Below are positions 1-4,174 of a stretch of DNA of 6,333 nucleotides, in pieces. The stretch comes from Chryseobacterium gleum (GTDB taxonomy: Bacteria; Bacteroidota; Bacteroidia; Flavobacteriales_D; Crocinitomicaceae). Both the position numbers and the translations under genes were made by a program. The stretch spans positions 1 to 6,333 of the forward strand of contig CAMCQL010000116.1 of NCBI GenBank assembly GCA_945877005.1, in the 5' to 3' direction. The notes beneath the pieces were generated by a model that saw only the letters and a program-made list of their open reading frames with translations, did not search any database and was not told the DNA's origin. Numbering within the stretch: position 1 is the first letter of the stretch; every line of letters begins with the position of its first letter.

Positions 1-300
1 AAAAACGATTTGAAATTACGATTGTGTTCGAGTAATAATCATGAAAACATTCTTTATTGTGCCACAAAAATGTTAGAGTTAGAAATCCTATATTCTGATT
101 ATTGGAGTTGTGAATTTGAAGAAAATAATGAGTTTTCTATGAAAGAAAATGATGAAATGTTAGTTCTGAAATCGATTCGTGATTACAAACAAAAGGGTGG
201 GTGTATTTTCGAAGATCTAAAAAAAAACAGAAACAATCCACCAGAACTCTTGTTAAAGGAAATGAAAAGGTTAAATTTGATTCGTCTAAAGTATTTGTAA
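1..300 (+). CDS. 3' end of an unrecognised gene, with a winged-helix-like C-terminus
   Basis: The reading frame is open from base 1 to the TAA at 298-300, so this is the C-terminal 99 residues of a gene that begins before the window. The TTG at position 10 could be read as a start, but there is no reason to prefer it over continuation from upstream. The visible protein is polar, with many Asn, Glu and Lys. Its last 50 residues (from about ENDEMLVLKSI to the end) read as three helices split by short turns, ending in KEMKRLNLIRL. That pattern resembles a winged-helix DNA-binding fold, but it is an impression only. I do not recognise the family. It ends 2 nt before the DUF493 gene, so the two are probably co-transcribed. 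Base use matches its neighbours. I am confident that it is coding and have no firm view of its function. Confidence 0.7.
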   Translation, partial: KNDLKLRLCSSNNHENILYCATKMLELEILYSDYWSCEFEENNEFSMKENDEMLVLKSIRDYKQKGGCIFEDLKKNRNNPPELLLKEMKRLNLIRLKYL

Positions 301-302
301 TA

Positions 303-569
303 ATGGAAGAAACGTTAAGTAGACTTCGGATTCAGTTAGAATTAATGGATTGGCCCAATGTGTATTTTTACAAATTTATTGTTCTAAATGAAAATCAATT
401 GGTTGATTCTGTTAAATCGCTTTTTGATGATACAGCAGAAATAACTTTAAATCCTTCTAAAAATGGTAAGTTTATGAGCGTTAGTATTAAAGAGGTTGCA
501 ATTACTGTAGATTCAATTATTGAAAAATACAGACAAGCAGCTACAATTAAAGGAATTATTTCGTTATGA
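303..569 (+). CDS. DUF493 (YbeD-like) family small protein
   Basis: The 88-residue product has the size and pattern of the DUF493/YbeD family (E. coli YbeD is 87 residues), small alpha-beta proteins with an ACT-like fold whose role is unsettled. Visible signs are the early DWPNVYFYKFI segment, matching the family's Trp-Pro then Phe-Lys-Phe pattern, the central VKSLFDDTAEI, the turn PSKNGKFMSVSI, and a C-terminal helix IIEKYRQAATIKGI. The ATG at 303 is chosen because the family's conserved region starts just after it. An ATG at 201 in the same frame would overlap the preceding gene by 100 nt and adds residues unlike the family. The gene sits 2 nt after the previous stop and its TGA overlaps the next ATG by 4 nt, which suggests an operon with coupled translation. 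It is probably cytosolic. The family call is from recalled sequence patterns; no specific function is claimed. Confidence 0.85.
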   Translation: MEETLSRLRIQLELMDWPNVYFYKFIVLNENQLVDSVKSLFDDTAEITLNPSKNGKFMSVSIKEVAITVDSIIEKYRQAATIKGIISL

Positions 570-958
570 TGTTATTTATTACCCTTCAAACAGTAGTTAT
601 TTACATGTTTGTTTCCATCGTTTTGATAATCGGATTGTTAGTCTATAGAAATTTAATCCGGAAAATCAAAAAAGAAGGTGTAAATCTCGTTGATTATTGT
701 GTTTTGTATTCCTTTGAAAAAGACATACAAACAGGAGATTTGGATTTTTATTTTACTAATGACAAGAAAAAAACAGTTTTATTTCAAATTTTATCTGAGA
801 CTCATGAAGTCTTACACACATTGTCTGAAAAAGAATACAACCCAGGAGGGCATATATTAAGATTTGATTCAAAATTATTACAGAATGGAGTCTATTTTTA
901 CCAGTTAAAAACAGAAAACCAAGAAACAAAAAAACGAATGATAATTTCAAACAATTGA
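566..958 (+). CDS. Small single-pass membrane protein with FlgD/secretion-CTD-like beta domain
   Basis: The 130-residue product begins with a hydrophobic segment (about residues 3-27) followed by a basic stretch, RNLIRKIKK (28-36). By the positive-inside rule this would place the rest of the protein in the cytoplasm, with the N-terminus outside. Residues about 58-128 look like an all-beta domain: a strand LDFYF, a strand VLFQIL, a turn NPGGHILRFD (92-101), then NGVYFYQLKT (107-116) and a final strand RMIIS. The order Pro-Gly-Gly, Phe-Asp, Gly-Val-Tyr-Phe-Tyr is typical of FlgD-type Ig-like folds and of the C-terminal sorting domains of the Bacteroidota type IX secretion system. Such sorting domains normally sit at the end of large exported proteins, so a small tethered copy is odd. 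The start at 566 overlaps the DUF493 stop as ATGA; a second ATG follows directly at 569. I know of no named family. The gene is well supported by its operon position and domain pattern, but the function is unknown. Confidence 0.75.
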   Translation: MMLFITLQTVVIYMFVSIVLIIGLLVYRNLIRKIKKEGVNLVDYCVLYSFEKDIQTGDLDFYFTNDKKKTVLFQILSETHEVLHTLSEKEYNPGGHILRFDSKLLQNGVYFYQLKTENQETKKRMIISNN

Positions 959-968
959 CAAATTGTCA
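951..968. promoter_or_regulatory. Two overlapping inverted repeats at the end of the membrane-protein gene
   Basis: Two perfect dyads overlap here. ACAATT (951-956) and AATTGT (961-966) are separated by four bases, and TGACAA (956-961) and TTGTCA (963-968) by one base. They span the stop codon of the preceding gene. There is no following T tract, so this is not a standard intrinsic terminator; a protein-binding site or a weak RNA hairpin is possible. It lies about 80 nt before trxA and could act on that gene's transcription. The sequence is AT-rich and short palindromes arise by chance, so the functional reading is tentative. Confidence 0.25.
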
Positions 969-1018
969 CTCGAAACATTATGGCAAACATTTTGTTAAAT
1001 TACTTAACATATTAACCC

Positions 1019-1033
1019 AACTCTAAAAGAGTT
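1019..1033 (+). promoter_or_regulatory. Short hairpin in the trxA leader
   Basis: AACTCT (1019-1024) and AGAGTT (1028-1033) form a perfect 6-bp stem with an AAA loop, 16 nt before the trxA ATG. The rest of the 91-nt gap (959-1049) is AT-rich. It has a TTTG at 991-994 that could serve as a Bacteroidota -33 element, but I see no good TAnnTTTG -7 box at the right distance, so no promoter is called. The bases between hairpin and start are A-rich without a Shine-Dalgarno sequence, as is usual in Flavobacteriia. A hairpin this close to the start could affect translation or mRNA stability; this is inference. Confidence 0.25.
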
Positions 1034-1049
1034 TAAAATACAACTAAAA

Positions 1050-1367
1050 ATGGCAATAGAAATTACAGATGCAAATTTTGAAGAATTAGTATTAAAATCA
1101 GATAAACCTGTATTGGTTGACTTTTGGGCTGAATGGTGTGGTCCTTGTAGGATGATTGGTCCAGTTGTAGAAGAGTTATATGCTGAATATGAGGGTAAAG
1201 CAGTTATTGGAAAGGTAAACGTAGATCAAAATCCAAGTGTATCTGCTCAGTTTGGTGTAAGAAATATTCCTACAATTTTATTCATTAAAGGGGGTGAAGT
1301 TGTGGATAAATCAGTTGGTGCAGTGCCTAAAGCTCAATTAGCATCAAAATTAGACGCAATCATTTAA
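1050..1367 (+). CDS. trxA: Thioredoxin
   Basis: This is a complete 105-residue thioredoxin, a cytosolic protein that reduces protein disulfides and is itself recycled by thioredoxin reductase. The active site WCGPC is at residues 29-33, with redox cysteines 30 and 33. The buried acidic residue is Asp24, in VDFWAEW, and the cis-proline is Pro74, in NIPT, after the VNVDQNP segment. There is no signal peptide, which argues for the cytosolic reductant role rather than a periplasmic one. The length matches E. coli thioredoxin 1 (about 108 residues), and the ATG at 1050 gives the normal short N-terminus ahead of the first strand. The gene stands 91 nt after the preceding small membrane-protein gene and is closed by a strong terminator, so it may be transcribed alone or by read-through from the upstream cluster. 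Nothing in the protein is unusual. Confidence 0.98.
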   Translation: MAIEITDANFEELVLKSDKPVLVDFWAEWCGPCRMIGPVVEELYAEYEGKAVIGKVNVDQNPSVSAQFGVRNIPTILFIKGGEVVDKSVGAVPKAQLASKLDAII

Positions 1368-1380
1368 TTCAATGATTTTT

Positions 1381-1419
1381 AAAAATCGGTCTTTGCAGTG
1401 CATTGACCGATTTTTTTTT
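1381..1419 (+). terminator. Rho-independent terminator after trxA
   Basis: AAAAATCGGTC (1381-1391) pairs perfectly with GACCGATTTTT (1405-1415). This gives an 11-bp stem with a 13-nt loop, and the T run continues to 1419. The hairpin starts 13 nt after the trxA stop. The left arm also forms a 14-bp palindrome with the GATTTTT just upstream (1374-1387), so the region has A/T tracts on both sides, but no convergent gene exists to need a two-way terminator. It should separate trxA from lon. Confidence 0.92.
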
Positions 1420-1542
1420 AGATACTGTTATGTTTAGAACTTAATAGTGAGTCTGAGTGAAAACTAGATTCTGTATGTTTTTTCATTTGAAAAGCTTATT
1501 TAGATCTTTGTTTTCGCAGTTTTTTTTGTGACAAGATGTCGA

Positions 1543-1570
1543 TTGGCATATAAGTTGAAGAATAGTTTAG
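1543..1570 (+). promoter_or_regulatory. lon: Candidate Bacteroidota-type promoter for lon
   Basis: The 276-nt gap between trxA and lon (1368-1643) holds the terminator, then AT-rich sequence with several partial promoter matches. The best pair is TTG at 1543-1545, a 17-nt spacer, then TAGTTTAG at 1563-1570. This has one mismatch to the Bacteroidota -7 consensus TAnnTTTG. An alternative is TTTG at 1525-1528 with TAAGTTGA at 1551-1558. Between 1420 and 1540 I see only further partial -7 matches (for example TATGTTTT at 1474-1481) and T runs. No CIRCE heat-shock operator is visible. In AT-rich DNA such boxes are common, so the exact site is uncertain. Confidence 0.3.
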
Positions 1571-1613
1571 CTCAATCAAAAAAAATAATTTTCTTTTCAA
1601 ACTATCTATTGAG
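1562..1613 (+). other. Interleaved inverted repeats (possible pseudoknot) in the lon leader
   Basis: Two perfect inverted repeats are interleaved rather than nested. ATAGTTT (1562-1568) matches AAACTAT (1599-1605), and CTCAAT (1571-1576) matches ATTGAG (1608-1613). The spacers between arms are 2, 22 and 2 nt, and the 22-nt part is a nearly pure A/T stretch. In RNA this order could make a pseudoknot-like fold, or two alternative hairpins. The first arms overlap the candidate -7 box, so whether the whole element is transcribed depends on the true start site. The structure ends 30 nt before the lon ATG. Chance pairing in AT-rich sequence is a real alternative. Confidence 0.25.
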
Positions 1614-1622
1614 AGTTTTTAA

Positions 1623-1638
1623 ATGACAAAATGACAAA
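1623..1638 (+). repeat. Tandem ATGACAAA duplication just before lon
   Basis: Two exact 8-bp copies, ATGACAAA at 1623-1630 and 1631-1638, sit directly upstream of the lon ATG at 1644. Each copy carries an ATG. The first would encode only Met-Thr-Lys and stop at 1632-1634. The second would encode seven residues and stop at 1652-1654, inside the lon start region. They may be a simple slippage duplication or decoy start codons; the sequence cannot decide. Confidence 0.5.
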
Positions 1639-1643
1639 ATACC

Positions 1644-4094
1644 ATGATAAATAACAATATTGATTTAACACTTTTAGAACTGTCTAATAATATGGAAAAT
1701 GAAGCAGAATTTATACCATTAATTACACAGGAAGAAGAGGATTCAATGAATAAACAAGAATTTCCATCAGAACTCCCGATTTTACCCTTACGTAACAATG
1801 TATTGTTTCCAGGTGTTGTTATACCTATAACAGTTGGTAGAGATAAATCTATTAAATTAATTCAGGATTCGAATAAAGGAGATAAAATTATTGGTGTTGT
1901 TTCACAACGGAATCAGGACGATGAAAGTCCTGAAATGGGGGACTTACATTCTGTAGGGACAGTTGCTCAAATTATTCGCATGTTAAAAATGCCAGACGGT
2001 AGTACAACAGTAATTATTCAAGGTAAGCGAAGATTTAAGATTGTCAATGAACTCCAAACAGAGCCTTATTTCAAGGCTTCTATCAAATTGTTATCAGAAA
2101 AAAAGTATAAAAAAGATACTCCAGAAATGGAAGCCGTGTTTGCTAGTATCAAAGAAAATGCGCTAGAGATAATTAAACAAAGTCCCAACATCCCCTCTGA
2201 AGCTTCTTTTGCAATAGGGAATATTGAAAGTTCTACTTTTTTAGTGAATTTTATTTGTTCTAATATGAATGCAGATGTTGAGAAAAAACAAAGTTTATTA
2301 GAAGAGTTGGATATGAAGAAGCGTTCCTATTTGGTATTGGAACATCTATCTATGGAAACTGAAATTTTAAAAATCAGAAATGAAATTCAGTCAAAAGTTA
2401 GAAAGGATTTAGATCAACAACAAAGAGAATATTTTTTAAATCAGCAAATTCGAACAATTCAAGACGAATTAGGCGATAATCCTCAAGATCAGGAATTAGA
2501 AGAATTGCAACTACGTGCCACATTTAAAAAGTGGGATGAAAAAGTTGAAAAATTATTTTATAAAGAGTTGAATAAACTCCAACGTATGAATCCACAAGGT
2601 GCTGAATATTCTGTTCAGCTTAATTATTTGGATTTGATGTTAGATTTACCTTGGGGTGAATACACGGAGGATAAAATGGATTTAAAACATGCTGAAAAAA
2701 TTCTAAATCGCGATCATTTTGGTTTGGAAGATGTAAAACGCAGAATTTTAGAATATTTAGCTGTCTTAAAATTGAAAGGTGATATGAAATCTCCAATTTT
2801 ATGTTTTTATGGTCCTCCAGGAGTAGGAAAAACTTCTTTAGGAAAATCGATTGCAGATTCTTTAGGTAGAAAGTATGTTAGAATGTCATTAGGAGGAGTG
2901 CACGATGAATCAGAAATTAGAGGACATCGCAAAACCTATATTGGGGCAATGCCAGGAAGAGTGATTCAAAATTTAAAGAAATCACAAACATCAAATCCAG
3001 TTTTTGTATTGGATGAAATCGACAAATTAGGAAGAAGTAATCATGGAGACCCTTCATCTGCTTTATTAGAAGTAATGGATCCAGAACAGAATAAAGAGTT
3101 TTACGATAATTACGTCGAAACAGAATACGACTTGTCGAAAGTTATGTTTATTGCGACAGCAAATTCTCTTGCTGAAATTCAAGGTCCTTTGAGAGATCGT
3201 ATGGAAATCATTGAGGTCAACGGATATACTGTTGAAGAAAAAATTGAAATCGCTAAAAATCATTTGATTCCAAAGCAATTAGAAGCTCACGGTATTTTGA
3301 AAAAACAATTTTCAATTGATAAAAAAGTGGTTGAAAAGGTAATTGAAGAATATACGAATGAATCTGGTGTAAGAGGTTTAGATAAAATGATTGCTAAATT
3401 GGTTCGGAATAGAGCGCGTCAAATTGCAGTAGGAGAACCATTTTCGGTAAAGATAACTGAAGAGGATATGTCCACAATTTTAGGTGTTGGTAGGTCTCGA
3501 ACAAAGTCAATCAACAATGATGTTGCAGGAGTTGTAACAGGGCTGGCGTGGACGAGTGTTGGGGGAGATGTGTTATTTATAGAGTCTTCGATTACCAAAG
3601 GAAAAGGAAAATTAACTCTGACTGGGAATTTAGGAGAAGTAATGAAAGAGTCTGCAATTATAGCACTTGAATATTTAAAATCTCATAGTAATTTGTTGAA
3701 TTTAGAGCAGGAAGTTTTTGATAAATATAACGTTCATATTCACGTTCCTGAAGGTGCAACACCCAAAGATGGACCTAGTGCTGGAATTACAATGTTGACT
3801 TCCTTAGCATCATTGTTTACACAACGAAAAGTGAAACGACAATTAGCAATGACTGGTGAAATTACACTTCGTGGCGAGGTTTTGCCTGTTGGAGGTATAA
3901 AAGAAAAAGTATTAGCAGCAAAAAGAGCAAGTATAAAAGACATTATTTTATGTGAAAAAAACCGAAAAGATATTGAGGAAATTAAGCCTTCCTATTTGGA
4001 AGGTGTTACTTTTCATTATGTTTCTTCTATGAAGGAAGTTCTAAAGCTTGCATTGTTGAAAGAAAAAGTAGAAGATGCGGTCAACGTTGAATAA
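1644..4094 (+). CDS. lon: ATP-dependent Lon protease (LonA type)
   Basis: This is a complete 816-residue cytosolic Lon protease, a homohexameric AAA+ machine that unfolds and degrades misfolded and regulatory proteins. In order it has an acidic N-terminal extension (about 1-40), the LON substrate-binding domain from LPILPLRNNVLFPGVVIPI to about residue 235, a helical and coiled-coil linker, the AAA+ domain and the protease domain. Walker A is GPPGVGKT (390-397). The pore loop is YIGAMPGR (432-439). Walker B is VFVLDEIDK (453-461, with Asp457 and Glu458). The arginine region is GPLRDRMEII (514-523). The protease dyad is Ser712 in DGPSAG and Lys755 in GGIKEK, 43 residues apart as in E. coli Lon (Ser679 and Lys722). 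The enzyme is about 30 residues longer than E. coli Lon (784), mostly at the N-terminus. The ATG at 1644 is preferred because flavobacterial Lon proteins have a similar acidic extension; Met17 (1692) and Met35 (1746) are alternatives. It is preceded by the trxA terminator and its own leader, so it is likely its own unit. Confidence 0.98.
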   Translation: MINNNIDLTLLELSNNMENEAEFIPLITQEEEDSMNKQEFPSELPILPLRNNVLFPGVVIPITVGRDKSIKLIQDSNKGDKIIGVVSQRNQDDESPEMGDLHSVGTVAQIIRMLKMPDGSTTVIIQGKRRFKIVNELQTEPYFKASIKLLSEKKYKKDTPEMEAVFASIKENALEIIKQSPNIPSEASFAIGNIESSTFLVNFICSNMNADVEKKQSLLEELDMKKRSYLVLEHLSMETEILKIRNEIQSKVRKDLDQQQREYFLNQQIRTIQDELGDNPQDQELEELQLRATFKKWDEKVEKLFYKELNKLQRMNPQGAEYSVQLNYLDLMLDLPWGEYTEDKMDLKHAEKILNRDHFGLEDVKRRILEYLAVLKLKGDMKSPILCFYGPPGVGKTSLGKSIADSLGRKYVRMSLGGVHDESEIRGHRKTYIGAMPGRVIQNLKKSQTSNPVFVLDEIDKLGRSNHGDPSSALLEVMDPEQNKEFYDNYVETEYDLSKVMFIATANSLAEIQGPLRDRMEIIEVNGYTVEEKIEIAKNHLIPKQLEAHGILKKQFSIDKKVVEKVIEEYTNESGVRGLDKMIAKLVRNRARQIAVGEPFSVKITEEDMSTILGVGRSRTKSINNDVAGVVTGLAWTSVGGDVLFIESSITKGKGKLTLTGNLGEVMKESAIIALEYLKSHSNLLNLEQEVFDKYNVHIHVPEGATPKDGPSAGITMLTSLASLFTQRKVKRQLAMTGEITLRGEVLPVGGIKEKVLAAKRASIKDIILCEKNRKDIEEIKPSYLEGVTFHYVSSMKEVLKLALLKEKVEDAVNVE

Positions 4095-4174
4095 TATTTT
4101 TTAAAATTTAGCGTTAATTTATTTTGGATTAATCTGATTGAATTAGAGCTACTTTACTTTTCAATATTTTGAGT
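4095..4174 (+). promoter_or_regulatory. Gap between lon and the OmpA-family gene, with weak promoter-like boxes
   Basis: These 80 bases hold no gene and no clear terminator. Just after lon there is a T-rich, A-rich stretch without a good GC stem. A TTTG at 4123-4126 lies 23 nt before TACTTTAC (4150-4157), a poor match to the Bacteroidota -33 and -7 boxes. A perfect palindrome GATTAATC (4127-4134) and an imperfect dyad (TCTGATT and AATTAGA, 4133-4147) occupy the spacer. These may be an operator or chance. The lack of a terminator leaves read-through from lon possible. Confidence 0.2.

Noticed and set aside
201..302. Upstream in-frame extension of the DUF493 gene to an ATG at 201
   Set aside because: It overlaps the preceding gene by 100 nt, encodes Lys/Arg-rich residues unlike the family, and the conserved DUF493 region starts right after the ATG at 303.
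756..950. Minus-strand open frame opposite the small membrane-protein gene
   Set aside because: It is antisense to a better-supported gene. Its hydrophobic look follows from the Lys/Asn-rich codons on the other strand.
1562..1613. CIRCE-type heat-shock operator upstream of lon
   Set aside because: The TTAGC and GAG fragments look suggestive, but the arms do not match TTAGCACTC-N9-GAGTGCTAA in sequence or spacing.
3066..3278. Minus-strand open frame inside lon
   Set aside because: It lies wholly within the conserved AAA+ coding region and has no recognisable protein pattern.
3740..3943. Minus-strand open frame inside the Lon protease domain
   Set aside because: It is a shadow of the conserved catalytic region, with no independent evidence of coding.
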